This document shows, piece by piece, positions 8,390-17,059 of a stretch of 46,132 nt of DNA. Each line of letters starts with the position of its first letter. Within the stretch, counting starts at the first letter, position 1. Position numbers and translations under genes: made by a program. This DNA is from Limnohabitans sp. Rim8 (lineage in GTDB: Bacteria > Pseudomonadota > Gammaproteobacteria > Burkholderiales > Burkholderiaceae_C), in contig CAMDFK010000026.1 in assembly GCA_945897465.1 (NCBI GenBank), positions 1 to 46,132 on the forward strand, written 5' to 3'. The notes under the pieces were generated by a model, which saw only the letters and a list, made by a program, of their open reading frames with translations, was not told the origin of the DNA and ran no database searches.

Positions 8390-9268
8390 TCAATTGATCT
8401 TGAGCAAGGCTTGGCCCATCCGAATTTGCTCGCCCGGCGCAATGCCCTCGGCCAAGGAAAAGCCCGGCGGTACAAACACCAAAATGGTCGAGCCATGCTC
8501 GAACCAGCCCATTTCCTGGCCCTTGACATAGGCCGCATCACAAGGCATTTCGTTCGGCCCTTGGTAGCGCAAATTCAGCAGCACATCGACCGCATGAAAA
8601 CGCATGCTGGCCACCAACACCGCTGCCACCGGCACGATCAAGAAGGGCACGCCCTCTTGCGTTTGCATGTGCAGCACCGCCCGTTCGTTTTTGCAAAACA
8701 GCTCTTGCACGCGCTTCAAGGCCACCGGGTTCACATTCCAGGTGTCGCCCGAGATGTAGGTCACATGCTGCAGCTGCACATCATGTGGTGCATGAAAGCG
8801 GTGGTACATGCTGCTGGTCAGGCGCAGGGTGATGTAAGTGCCCCCCTCCAGCGCGGCAGGCCAAAGCTGGCAGCGCTCTGAGGTGCCCAGCAAAGTCTGC
8901 AACTGGTACGGAAAACCTTTGGCCTGAAACACTTGGCCCTGCGTGATGGTGCCGCAGGCCCCCACGATGGCGTCACAAGGCGATGTCATGAACGCAGGGT
9001 CTGGGTTGACGACCCGCGCACCGGGCGCCAATTCACGGGTGAAACAAGCGTGCAAACTGTCAAATTTTTTGAGCTTGGCATCGCTCAAATCCAGATCACT
9101 GAACCAGCCCCACACCGCCATCGACGACTTCACGACCCAAGGGTGTTGGATTTGACTCCACCACCCCATGAAACGGGTCAGGGTGATGCGCGGGATGCGG
9201 TTGGTGAGCAAGAAATTCAGGTCTTCTTGCAGCATCCAATTTTGAAAAATTCGACGAATCTTCATCAT
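8390..9268 (-). CDS. psd: Phosphatidylserine decarboxylase (pyruvoyl-dependent)
   Basis: A membrane-associated enzyme making phosphatidylethanolamine from phosphatidylserine. The self-cleavage site is GST within GWFEHGSTILVF (Ser about residue 260), which yields the pyruvoyl-bearing alpha chain of about 33 residues. The other family residues are visible: SPCDAIV (Asp about 99) and MYHRFHAPHD (two His). I chose the ATG at 9268; a TTG at 9280 is also open. No phosphatidylserine synthase lies beside it. Instead it is divergent from a class-III aminotransferase, with 52 bases between the chosen starts, so it may be a second, specialised decarboxylase rather than the housekeeping one. Confidence 0.92.
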   Translation of the reverse strand: MMKIRRIFQNWMLQEDLNFLLTNRIPRITLTRFMGWWSQIQHPWVVKSSMAVWGWFSDLDLSDAKLKKFDSLHACFTRELAPGARVVNPDPAFMTSPCDAIVGACGTITQGQVFQAKGFPYQLQTLLGTSERCQLWPAALEGGTYITLRLTSSMYHRFHAPHDVQLQHVTYISGDTWNVNPVALKRVQELFCKNERAVLHMQTQEGVPFLIVPVAAVLVASMRFHAVDVLLNLRYQGPNEMPCDAAYVKGQEMGWFEHGSTILVFVPPGFSLAEGIAPGEQIRMGQALLKIN

Positions 9269-9269
9269 G

Positions 9270-9303
9270 TTGTCACTCAATTTGAATAAAAAGAAATTTT
9301 CTT
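9270..9303 (+). promoter_or_regulatory. Weak PHO-box-like site between psd and the aminotransferase gene
   Basis: TTGTCAC-TCAA-TTTGAAT at 9270-9287 matches the doubled CTGTCAT at 8 of 14 bases, with a poor -10 (TTTCTT) 10 bases later. Another TTGTCAT stands at 9302-9308. The first unit overlaps the psd start region. It is reported because both neighbouring genes could share it; on its own it is weak. Confidence 0.25.
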
Positions 9304-9320
9304 GTCATATGGAGATTGCA

Positions 9321-10952
9321 GTGAACCCCACATGGATCAGTTTGGGCGTCTTGGCCGCTTTGGCACCGGGCCTGCATCGGCGCATACAACTCTCGCGTGC
9401 CAAACACCGCTCTTTGGCAGGCCACTCGCGCATGGCCAAGCGACTGGCACGCTGGCTGCCAGGCTACAGCTTCGACGAAGCCGAGTTTTTTGGCTGCGAC
9501 GGTGCGCCGAGCGACATTCAGGCGCAGCGCCGTGCGGCATTTTTTACGTTGGCCAACACACTGCAAACGCGGCACCGCCTGAGCATCGAGGCCACCGCTG
9601 CAGCACGCGAGAACATCTCGGACATGCAGTTCATCTCGGCCTACCGCGTGCCCTTCCAATTCAGCCCCGTGGTGCGCGAGCACCTGAAGGTCGGCTCGTT
9701 CTGGCAGTCGGCCCAAGGCGTGCACGTCACCGACCTTGACGGCCAAGAGTTTTACGACCTCACCGGCTCTTATGGCGTGAACGTGTTCGGCGCTGACTTT
9801 TACAAACGCACCATGGCCGAAGGCATGGCCCGCACCCAAGCTTTGGGTCCGGTGTTGGGTTCTTACCACCCCGTGGTGGCGGGCAACGCCGAGCGCCTCA
9901 AGGCCATCTCTGGCTTGGACGAAGTATCGTTTCACATGTCGGGCACCGAAGCCGTGATGCAGGCCGTGCGCCTGGCCCGTTACCACACACGCCGCAAAAA
10001 CATTGTGCGTTTTTGCGGGGCTTACCACGGCTGGTGGGAAGACGTGCAACCCGGCCCCGGCAACCCGATGCCCCCTCGTGAGACCTACACCCTGAGCGAC
10101 ATGAGCGAGCGCAGCCTGCAAGTGTTGCGCAGCCGCAAGGACATTGCCTGTGTGCTGATCAACCCCTTGCAGGCCTTGCACACCAACGTCAACGCGCCAG
10201 GCGACTCGACCTTGGTCGACAGCAGCCGACGCGCCGCCTATGACCGAGCCGCCTACACCGCTTGGCTCCAGGCCCTGCGTCAAGTGTGTACCGAACGCGG
10301 CATTGCCCTGATTTTTGACGAAGTGTTTTTGGGCTTCCGGTTGGCCGCAGGCGGCGCACAAGCCTACTTTGGCGTGCAGGCCGATTTGGTCACCTATGGC
10401 AAAACACTGGGCGGTGGCTTTCCGGTGGGTGTGGTGTGCGGCAAGCGCGAATGGATGCGCCGCTTCAATGAAAAACGCCCTGCTGACATCTGCTTTGCAC
10501 GCGGCACCTTCAACGCGCACCCCGGCGTCATGGGTGCCATGTCGGCATTTTTGGAACAGCTGGACACCCCTGAAGTCCAGGCCATTTACGAGGGACTCGA
10601 CGAACGCTGGAACGCCCGCGCCGCGCTGTTCAACAGCACCATGCAAGCGCATCAATTGCCTTTGCAAGCGGCCAACATGTCGAGCGTCTGGACACTCTTT
10701 TACACGCAACCCAGCCGGTACAACTGGATGCTGCAGTACTACCTCAGGCTGCATGGATTGGCGCTCAGTTGGGTGGGAACAGGCCGATTGATTTTCAGTC
10801 TCAACTACAGCGATGCCGACTTTGAAGCGGTACTGCAGAAATTTGTGCTGGCGGCCCAGCAAATGCGCCAAGACGGATGGTGGTGGCATGCGCCAGAGAT
10901 CACCAACAAGTCCATCCGCCGCAGCATCCTCAAGGAGACGCTGTTTCGCTGA
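9321..10952 (+). CDS. Class-III PLP-dependent aminotransferase, glutamate-1-semialdehyde-aminomutase-like
   Basis: A 543-residue cytosolic PLP enzyme. The PLP lysine lies in VTYGKTLGGGFPVG (Lys about 361), the cofactor aspartate in LIFDEVFLGFR (Asp about 333), and the phosphate-binding segment in MSGTEAVMQAVRLAR. The core resembles glutamate-1-semialdehyde aminomutase, but an N-terminal extension of about 100 residues, beginning with a hydrophobic stretch and LAPGLHRRIQ, is not found in HemL, so I do not call it hemL. I chose the GTG at 9321, which has GGAG 6 bases upstream; ATG at 9309 is an alternative. Neighbours point to lipid headgroup or glycolipid chemistry. The substrate is unknown. 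Confidence 0.8.
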   Translation: MNPTWISLGVLAALAPGLHRRIQLSRAKHRSLAGHSRMAKRLARWLPGYSFDEAEFFGCDGAPSDIQAQRRAAFFTLANTLQTRHRLSIEATAAARENISDMQFISAYRVPFQFSPVVREHLKVGSFWQSAQGVHVTDLDGQEFYDLTGSYGVNVFGADFYKRTMAEGMARTQALGPVLGSYHPVVAGNAERLKAISGLDEVSFHMSGTEAVMQAVRLARYHTRRKNIVRFCGAYHGWWEDVQPGPGNPMPPRETYTLSDMSERSLQVLRSRKDIACVLINPLQALHTNVNAPGDSTLVDSSRRAAYDRAAYTAWLQALRQVCTERGIALIFDEVFLGFRLAAGGAQAYFGVQADLVTYGKTLGGGFPVGVVCGKREWMRRFNEKRPADICFARGTFNAHPGVMGAMSAFLEQLDTPEVQAIYEGLDERWNARAALFNSTMQAHQLPLQAANMSSVWTLFYTQPSRYNWMLQYYLRLHGLALSWVGTGRLIFSLNYSDADFEAVLQKFVLAAQQMRQDGWWWHAPEITNKSIRRSILKETLFR

Positions 10953-10959
10953 CACATCG

Positions 10960-10990
10960 ACCCGGTTCACCTCGTTGAGGTGAACCGGGT
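10960..10990. terminator. Strong hairpin between convergent genes
   Basis: A perfect 13-base inverted repeat (ACCCGGTTCACCT with its complement, loop CGTTG) lies 8 bases after the aminotransferase stop and 9 bases before the stop of the convergent membrane-protein gene. There is no T-tract on either strand, so it is either a Rho-assisted bidirectional end or an RNA-stabilising hairpin. Confidence 0.6.
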
Positions 10991-10999
10991 AGGGAACGT

Positions 11000-11608
11000 T
11001 CAGCGACCTGTTTGAAACTTGGCGTCTGCGAAGCGCTCACCACGCAGCAGCTGCCAAGGCGCCTTGTGGTACAGGTAGATGTCGTGGAAGGGATCGGTCA
11101 AGATCTTGGTCATCCACACCAAACCTGTTTGAACGTCATGCAGGAAAAACAAATGCACCGTGCGAAACAGCAAGGCTGCCACACCCAAGTACAACCACGC
11201 ATAACCCACTGCGCGTAAAAACTCGAACCAGGTTTCATGCGCAGGCAGCAATCCCAGAAGACCCGGATTCATGTAAATGATCAAAGGCAACAAGGCCCAA
11301 ACACTCAACAACACCACTTTGCGGCGCAAGTTGTAACCCACCTTGATCTCTTCTTTGAATTCATTGGTTGCCTCGTTGACGTGGTCATAACCCAAGGGCT
11401 CAAAGAAAAAGTGACCGGCTTGTCGGGAGGTCATAGAGACCATCCAGGCCAACAAAGCCGCCATGGCTGGATCGATCCACAACAAGCCATAGGCCACCAC
11501 AAAAGCCGATGCACTGAGCAAGTGCAAAGACTGGTTGATGCGGCAGTGGTGGTAGTAACGGTGATCGTCCCAACGCTGAACTTCCAAAGCTTTCAAGAAA
11601 TCTTTCAC
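11000..11608 (-). CDS. Mpo1/DUF962-like integral membrane protein
   Basis: A 202-residue protein with about four hydrophobic segments. Two histidine-rich motifs stand out: YYHHCRINQSLHLLSA near the start and SRQAGHFFFEPLGYDH about 50 residues later, with a third (HLFFLHD) near the end. The spacing resembles the YHxxxxNxxxH and QxxGHxxFE motifs of the Mpo1/DUF962 family, whose yeast member is an iron dioxygenase in fatty-acid alpha-oxidation. I chose the GTG at 11608 because GAGG lies 5 bases upstream and a start here fits the candidate promoter; TTG/ATG codons at 11647-11638 extend the frame. It is divergent from the GT4 gene. A lipid-chain-modifying role is inferred. Confidence 0.55.
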   Translation of the reverse strand: MKDFLKALEVQRWDDHRYYHHCRINQSLHLLSASAFVVAYGLLWIDPAMAALLAWMVSMTSRQAGHFFFEPLGYDHVNEATNEFKEEIKVGYNLRRKVVLLSVWALLPLIIYMNPGLLGLLPAHETWFEFLRAVGYAWLYLGVAALLFRTVHLFFLHDVQTGLVWMTKILTDPFHDIYLYHKAPWQLLRGERFADAKFQTGR

Positions 11609-11636
11609 AAGCACCTCACAAATTGAATGTGTGGAC

Positions 11637-11670
11637 ATCATCAACAATTCGTGTGAAAAAACAGTGACAA
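11637..11670 (-). promoter_or_regulatory. PHO box and -10 for the Mpo1-like gene
   Basis: On the minus strand, TTGTCAC-TGTT-TTTTCAC (11670-11653) is followed after exactly 10 bases by the -10-like GATGAT (11642-11637). Nine of 14 bases match CTGTCAT repeated. The predicted transcript starts near 11630, leaving a leader of about 22 bases with the GAGG site before the GTG at 11608. It stands back to back with the site for the GT4 gene. Confidence 0.55.
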
Positions 11671-11675
11671 GGCTT

Positions 11676-11709
11676 TTGTCATCAAACTGTTAAATCCATC
11701 GTTCAGGAT
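11676..11709 (+). promoter_or_regulatory. PHO box for the GT4 glycosyltransferase gene
   Basis: TTGTCAT-CAAA-CTGTTAA at 11676-11693 matches the doubled CTGTCAT at 11 of 14 bases, the best in the window, and the spacer is A-rich as in E. coli sites. A weak -10 candidate CAGGAT lies 10 bases further on (11704-11709), which would put the transcript start almost on the ATG at 11716; TTAAAT at 11690-11695 is another possible -10. Confidence 0.6.
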
Positions 11710-11715
11710 CGAAGC

Positions 11716-12921
11716 ATGCATGAATCAGACGATGCGACTTATTTGGTCGAGAATTTTATACCCGCCAATGCCCCACTGCGCATTGCGGTAGTGACCGAAA
11801 CCTGGCCTCCCGAGGTCAATGGTGTCGCACTGACCCTGTCGCGATTGATCCAGGAGCTCAGCCAACGCCAACATACGATTCAGCTCATCCGGCCACGCCA
11901 AGACCGCCACGAGACGGGAAGCCACCGAGAAGGCTGGAGTGAATTGCTGCTCAAAGGCATGCCGATCCCACGCTACCCCCAACTCAAACTGGGCTTTCCC
12001 AGCAAAAAATCCTTGATCCAAGCTTGGACGCTGCAACGGCCTGACTTGGTGCACATCGCCACCGAGGGGCCATTGGGCTGGTCCGCCTTGCAAGCGGCCA
12101 GGGTCTTGCGATTGCCCGTCACCTCCGACTTCAGAACCAATTTTCAAAGCTACAGCAAACACTACGGTGTCGGTTGGCTGCAAAGACCCATCGTGGCTTA
12201 CCTGCGAAAATTTCACAACCGCACCTTGTGCACCATGGTGCCCACCCAGGCCATGCACAATCAGCTCAAGCTCTTGGGTTTCAATAACCTCCAGGTGGTG
12301 GCTCGCGGTGTGGACACCCAACTTTTCACACCCAGCAAACGCAGCATCGATTTGCGCCGCCAATGGAAAGTGAATGACAACACTGTGGTCATGTTGTCGG
12401 TGGGGCGCTTGGCGGCAGAAAAGAACCTGGATTTGACCGTCAAAACCTACCAGGCCTTGAAACAGAACAACCGCCCAGTTCAGCTTGTTTTTTGCGGCGA
12501 TGGTCCCTACCGAGCCAAACTCCAAGCCGATTGCCCAGAGGCCATTTTCATGGGCATGGCCACACATTCGCAATTGGCGGTGGCCTATGCCAGTGCAGAT
12601 TTGTTTGTTTTCCCCAGCCTGACCGAAACGTTTGGCAATGTGACCTTGGAAGCACTGGCCAGTGGCACCCCTGTCCTGGCTTTTGACTGTGCTGCCGCCA
12701 AAGAAGTGATTCACGACGAACACAACGGCTGGCTGGTGGCTGGTGAGGACGCCCAGCGGTTTGTCCTGCGTGCCCTGGCGATCACCCAAAACGCATCGAC
12801 TCTGGAAGCAGCTCGGAAAAACGCCGCACCTAGCATTCAGAAATGGGAGTGGCCCAGCATTGCCTCCCAAGTCGAAAACATGTTCCGTAGGGTCTTAGCA
12901 ACTGCCTTAACCGAGCGCTGA
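11716..12921 (+). CDS. GT4-family glycosyltransferase, MgtA/SQD2-like
   Basis: A 401-residue GT-B fold retaining glycosyltransferase. The N-terminal segment RIAVVTETWPPEVNGVALTL is typical of GT4 enzymes that act on lipids or mannosides (MgtA, SQD2). The donor-site EX7E motif is in SLTETFGNVTLEALASGTP, and the segment VSVGRLAAEKNLDL begins the C-terminal domain. No signal peptide or helix is seen, so it acts on the cytosolic face of the membrane. A strong PHO-box candidate precedes it, and ugd and lplT lie next to it, which favours a phosphorus-free glycolipid as product; this is inference. The ATG at 11716 has no good ribosome site. It overlaps the convergent lplT by 15 bases. Confidence 0.85.
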   Translation: MHESDDATYLVENFIPANAPLRIAVVTETWPPEVNGVALTLSRLIQELSQRQHTIQLIRPRQDRHETGSHREGWSELLLKGMPIPRYPQLKLGFPSKKSLIQAWTLQRPDLVHIATEGPLGWSALQAARVLRLPVTSDFRTNFQSYSKHYGVGWLQRPIVAYLRKFHNRTLCTMVPTQAMHNQLKLLGFNNLQVVARGVDTQLFTPSKRSIDLRRQWKVNDNTVVMLSVGRLAAEKNLDLTVKTYQALKQNNRPVQLVFCGDGPYRAKLQADCPEAIFMGMATHSQLAVAYASADLFVFPSLTETFGNVTLEALASGTPVLAFDCAAAKEVIHDEHNGWLVAGEDAQRFVLRALAITQNASTLEAARKNAAPSIQKWEWPSIASQVENMFRRVLATALTER

Positions 12922-14148
12922 ATTGGGCAATGCCGACTTGTTTCGCCAAGGCCAAACAGCCAGCCACAAGGGCAACGACAAACACAGCATGATGGCCAAC
13001 AAGGGCCACTCCCATGCAACCAACAGACTGTAAATTCCCAACACCACCAAGACACTCAGATTCTCGTTGAAGCCCTGTACAGCAATGGATCGACCCGGGG
13101 GCATGATCTTATGACCACGGTGCTGCAGCAGCGCGTTCATGGGCACCAACAACATGCCCCCAGCCCACCCAGCAAGCAGCAGCATGGGCACGGCCAACCA
13201 AAGACTCTGCGTGAGGGCCAGTGCCGGCATCAAACAAGCCAGCACCATGGCCCACACCATCTGCTTGCGGGCGCGGAAAATTCGACTGGTGAATGCCGCC
13301 ATGGCCGCTCCACCGATGACCCCCAAAGCGACAAGGCCTTGCAAATACGCACCATGTTGAAGCGTCAAACCAGCATGGGACTGCGCCCAAACCAGCACCA
13401 CAAATTGCAGTGCAGCACCCACCCCCCAACTGAATGTGGTCACCCGCAAGGAAACACCCCCCAAGGGATCTCGCCACAATTTCAAATTGTTCGTCCAAAA
13501 GGCCGACCAACGCAGGTCTGACCATGCCCATGCCGGCTGCGCAGGTGAGCGCAAGGCGTACATGCCCGCATTGAGGATGGCTGAAAGCACATACAACAAA
13601 CAGATCACAGCCAGGCCCATACCGATTTGGGTTTCAACCAACCCACTGTTCAAGGGCAATGTCCAAACAGCTGCAGCCCCTTGCTCTGGGAATGGTCCTG
13701 CGCTCATCAACCAACCACCCAAGACCACACCCCACAAAACAGACAGCACCACAGACACTTCCAGGAAAGCATTGGCTTTGACCAAGCCTGCCGCAGGCAC
13801 GGTTTCAGTGAGCAAGCCATATTTTGCAGGGGCGTACACCGAGGCAGCAAAACCAGTCAGGGCAAAAGCCAATATGGGGTGCGCTCCAGTCCACAGCGCG
13901 ATGACCGCCAACAACTTGAGCAAGTTCATGACCAACATGACATGGCGTTTTTGAAACGCATCGGCCAATGGCCCCACCAAACTGGCCAGCACCACATAAG
14001 ACACGGTGAAGGCCATTTTCAACACCGGCGCCCACCATGCAGGATAGCCCTGCTCGTTCAAGAAAAAGATGCCCAGCAATAAAAAGGCGTTGTCTGCCAG
14101 CCCACTGAAAAACTGGGCCAGGATCAAAAAGACAAAACCCTTAGGCAT
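12907..14148 (-). CDS. lplT: Lysophospholipid transporter LplT (MFS)
   Basis: A 413-residue inner-membrane protein of the major facilitator superfamily with about 12 helices. The N-terminal [20 protein letters not shown] and the loop [17 protein letters not shown] are typical of LplT, which flips lysophospholipids inward for reacylation. The usual partner acyltransferase (Aas) is not next to it. Its ATG overlaps the 3' end of ugd by 8 bases, so the two are translationally coupled. Placement behind ugd and near psd supports a membrane-lipid context. Confidence 0.85.
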   Translation of the reverse strand: MPKGFVFLILAQFFSGLADNAFLLLGIFFLNEQGYPAWWAPVLKMAFTVSYVVLASLVGPLADAFQKRHVMLVMNLLKLLAVIALWTGAHPILAFALTGFAASVYAPAKYGLLTETVPAAGLVKANAFLEVSVVLSVLWGVVLGGWLMSAGPFPEQGAAAVWTLPLNSGLVETQIGMGLAVICLLYVLSAILNAGMYALRSPAQPAWAWSDLRWSAFWTNNLKLWRDPLGGVSLRVTTFSWGVGAALQFVVLVWAQSHAGLTLQHGAYLQGLVALGVIGGAAMAAFTSRIFRARKQMVWAMVLACLMPALALTQSLWLAVPMLLLAGWAGGMLLVPMNALLQHRGHKIMPPGRSIAVQGFNENLSVLVVLGIYSLLVAWEWPLLAIMLCLSLPLWLAVWPWRNKSALPNSALG

Positions 14149-15574
14149 TCATCGATTCGGACGATGTAGCTTCTTTCACCGACACCCCGAAATCCATCAA
14201 CTGCGCCAAGTCGTTGCGACGGCCCACGCCTTGGTACGCCATGCCCAGTTCACTGAGTGCCTCGGGGTTGTAGAGGTTGCGGCCGTCCAGAATGAAGGGT
14301 TTACGCATGATCGCCTTCATGGCCTCAAAATCCGGGTTGTGAAAATTTTTCCACTCGGTCAACACCATCAAGGCATCTGCACCTTCCAAAGCTTGCATGT
14401 CTGAAGGAGCCAATTCAAATCGCTCCAACAACTGCGCCTCTTCGCTCATGTCCAGACGCAAAGCTTCGAGGGCCTGAGGACCCGCCACAGGGTCAAAGGC
14501 AGTGACGTGAGCACCGCGCAACAACAATTGACGAATCACGACTCGGCTGGGTGCCTCGCGCATGTCATCGGTGTTGGGCTTGAAGGCCAGGCCCCAAACC
14601 GCAATTTTCCGACCGGACAAATCAAGCCCCATGTGCTCGGTCAGTCGATCAACCAAAATTGTTTTCTGACGCTCATTGACCAACTCGGTGGCACTGACCA
14701 CAGCCATGCTGTGCCCATGGGCTTTGGCGGTGTTCACCAAGGCCTGTGTGTCCTTGGGGAAACAACTGCCACCATAGCCACAACCCGCATACAAAAAGCT
14801 GTGCCCAATTCGGCTGTCGGCGCCGATGCCACGGCGAATGTGGTCTACATCGGCCCCTAGCACATCGGCCAAGTTGGCCATTTCGTTCATGAAAGAGATG
14901 CGTGCGGCCAGCATGGCGTTGGCTGCGTATTTGGTCAACTCGGCACTGCGCACATCCATCCACACGGTGCGGGCGTGGTGGCGGTTGAAGCTGGCATACA
15001 AATCACCCATCATGCGACGGCTGCGGGCATGGTGCGGCCCCTCATCCACACCGACCACAATGCGGTCGGGGCGCATGAAATCATCTATGGCGGCCCCTTC
15101 TTTCAGAAACTCCGGATTGGACACAACGTCAAACAAATCAGAGGTCATTCCCCGGTGCACCAACTCGTGCGAAATCGCCGCACGCACCTTGTCGGCAGTA
15201 CCCACCGGCACGGTGGATTTGTTGACCACCAACTTGAAACCCTTCAAGTGCCGACCAATGGTGGCCGCCACAGACAAAACGTGGCCCAAGTCGGCCGAGC
15301 CGTCTTCAGCGGGAGGCGTACCCACGGCGATGAACAGAACGTCACCGTGCTCTACCGCCTCACATGCATCGGTGGTGAAACGGATGCGACCATCGGCTCG
15401 GTTGCGATTGAGCAGTTCTTTCAGGCCAGGCTCGTAAATCGGAACTTCACCCTCTTGCAAGGCACGAATTTTTTCATCATCCTTGTCCAGACAGACCACC
15501 TTGAAACCCAGGTCCGACAAGCATGCGCCTGTGACCAAACCGACATAACCCGAACCGATGACTGTGACACGCAT
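14141..15574 (-). CDS. ugd: UDP-glucose 6-dehydrogenase
   Basis: A 477-residue cytosolic enzyme oxidising UDP-glucose to UDP-glucuronate with two NAD+. Visible motifs are the NAD-binding [13 protein letters not shown] at the N-terminus, the central [20 protein letters not shown], and the catalytic cysteine in [14 protein letters not shown] site lies 7 bases before the ATG. The product feeds capsule, LPS or glucuronosyl lipids. Here it stands 137 bases behind phoR on the same strand, with its own PHO-box candidate upstream, and it is coupled to lplT. That placement suggests supply of sugar nucleotide for glycolipid synthesis under phosphate limitation (inference). Confidence 0.95.
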   Translation of the reverse strand: MRVTVIGSGYVGLVTGACLSDLGFKVVCLDKDDEKIRALQEGEVPIYEPGLKELLNRNRADGRIRFTTDACEAVEHGDVLFIAVGTPPAEDGSADLGHVLSVAATIGRHLKGFKLVVNKSTVPVGTADKVRAAISHELVHRGMTSDLFDVVSNPEFLKEGAAIDDFMRPDRIVVGVDEGPHHARSRRMMGDLYASFNRHHARTVWMDVRSAELTKYAANAMLAARISFMNEMANLADVLGADVDHIRRGIGADSRIGHSFLYAGCGYGGSCFPKDTQALVNTAKAHGHSMAVVSATELVNERQKTILVDRLTEHMGLDLSGRKIAVWGLAFKPNTDDMREAPSRVVIRQLLLRGAHVTAFDPVAGPQALEALRLDMSEEAQLLERFELAPSDMQALEGADALMVLTEWKNFHNPDFEAMKAIMRKPFILDGRNLYNPEALSELGMAYQGVGRRNDLAQLMDFGVSVKEATSSESMNA

Positions 15575-15636
15575 GGCAAAACTCCAAATTTACTCAACAT
15601 ATTCCACTTCAATCGTGAATCTAGCGTGTCAATTTC

Positions 15637-15654
15637 ATGAATAAATCACGACAG
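15637..15654 (-). promoter_or_regulatory. Candidate PHO box upstream of ugd
   Basis: On the minus strand CTGTCGT-GATT-TATTCAT (15654-15637) matches the doubled CTGTCAT at 10 of 14 bases. The hexamer 10 bases downstream (CGCTAG) is a poor -10, so its activity is uncertain. It is 63 bases before the ugd ATG. Confidence 0.35.
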
Positions 15655-15711
15655 AAATTGGGTCTTGGTACCAGGGCACATGGACTGTTCAGAGCGCTTA
15701 CACTCAATCCA

Positions 15712-17046
15712 TCAAGCAGCTTCAGCGCTTGCCATCACAACTCGGCTTTGAGGAAACACCAACTTGAATGTCGAGCCTTGGCCCAACACGCTCTCGATGC
15801 GCAACTCCCCACCATGGCGTTGCATGACGTGCTTGGTGATGGCCAGCCCCAAGCCTGTGCCACCTGTTTCTCGGGACCGGCTGCGGTCCACCCGGTAAAA
15901 GCGCTCGGCCAAACGCGGCAAATGTTCTGCCGCAATACCCGGGCCTGAGTCCTGGACTGCAAACTTCAAGCCTTCGGGGGTAATGGACCAATGCAGCTCA
16001 ATGCGCCCCCCTAATGGGGTGTATCGGATCGCATTGCTCACCAAGTTGGACACCGCACTCAACAACTCCGATCGTGTGCCCAGAACATGCACATCGGGCA
16101 CTGGCGCAAATTTCAATCGGTGCACAGGGCCATCGCCATTTTTGGCCATCCAATCTGAGAACGCTTGTGCTTCTGTGGTGACCTGCAGCATCAATGCCAC
16201 CAAAGACACTTTCTCTTGGGTGCTGGGCAACTGGTTGCCTTCAAGTTGCGACAGCATCAACAAATCGGCCACCAAGGACTGCATCCGATCAGATTGGACC
16301 GACATGAGTTGCAGATAGTGTTGGGTTTCCTCGGCACCCAGGGGAATGGACTGCAAGGTTTCCACAAAGCCGCTGAGCACCGTCAAAGGCGTTCGAATTT
16401 CATGCGAAACGTTGGCGACAAAATCGCGTCGCATGGCATCGGCTTGCGCAACAGCGGTGATATCACGCGTCAAAAGCAGCAATCGACCATCACCATAGGT
16501 GTGGAGCTGAACAGACAATTTTTGGCGATTCAACACTGTGCTGGCGCGACCTTCAATGATGGTCTCTGTAACGTGGCTGTCCTGCGCAAAATACTTGGCA
16601 AATGCAGGATCACGTACCAAGTGCACGATGTGCTGCAACTTGTCCCTCTGAACATCCAATCCAAGATGGGCCGCGGCGGTGTCGTTGCACCATTCAATGC
16701 GAGCTTGTTCATCGAGCAAAACAACGCCGTTGGGTGAGGCTTGAACCGCCTGCAGGAAATCCTGCAATTGTTTTTGGTGCACGGCGGCCAACTTCTCCTG
16801 CTGGCGCAACAAGCGCTGAACGCGCACCGAGATCTCACGCCAAACACCTTGCCAAGGTGGGTCTTGGCGCAAAACCGGTTCACTCAGCCAACGTTCAAGA
16901 CGGTCCAACTTCCACAACAGTGAAAGCCCGTAAATCAGCATGGCGATCAAGGCCGACAGCGCAGCTCCCAAGGCACCGCCCATGAACCAACCAGGAACTC
17001 CCGCCAAGCCCACCAAAAAGAGCATTTCGAGAATCCAAAAAAACAT
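15712..17046 (-). CDS. phoR: Phosphate regulon sensor histidine kinase PhoR
   Basis: A 444-residue inner-membrane sensor kinase. Two hydrophobic segments fill residues 1-45, followed by a linker and a PAS-like domain (about 95-195). The phosphoacceptor is His215 in FVANVSHEIRTPLTVLSGF. The ATPase part has an N-box (NLVSNAIRYTP), a G1 box (DSGPGIAAEHL) and a G2 box (GGTGLGLAI). The lack of a periplasmic sensing domain is typical of PhoR, which reads phosphate status through PstSCAB and PhoU. It lies 13 bases behind phoB in the same operon. Confidence 0.95.
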   Translation of the reverse strand: MFFWILEMLFLVGLAGVPGWFMGGALGAALSALIAMLIYGLSLLWKLDRLERWLSEPVLRQDPPWQGVWREISVRVQRLLRQQEKLAAVHQKQLQDFLQAVQASPNGVVLLDEQARIEWCNDTAAAHLGLDVQRDKLQHIVHLVRDPAFAKYFAQDSHVTETIIEGRASTVLNRQKLSVQLHTYGDGRLLLLTRDITAVAQADAMRRDFVANVSHEIRTPLTVLSGFVETLQSIPLGAEETQHYLQLMSVQSDRMQSLVADLLMLSQLEGNQLPSTQEKVSLVALMLQVTTEAQAFSDWMAKNGDGPVHRLKFAPVPDVHVLGTRSELLSAVSNLVSNAIRYTPLGGRIELHWSITPEGLKFAVQDSGPGIAAEHLPRLAERFYRVDRSRSRETGGTGLGLAITKHVMQRHGGELRIESVLGQGSTFKLVFPQSRVVMASAEAA

Positions 17047-17059
17047 GCAAATCCTGGCT

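Noticed and set aside
9321-10952. Calling the class-III aminotransferase hemL
   Set aside because: The core is similar, but the N-terminal extension and the lipid-gene neighbours do not fit a tetrapyrrole enzyme.
9273-10970. Long open frame on the minus strand opposite the aminotransferase gene
   Set aside because: It mirrors the codon structure of the real gene, has low-complexity His/Gln/Gly-rich content, no recognisable domain, and the plus-strand protein has clear PLP motifs.
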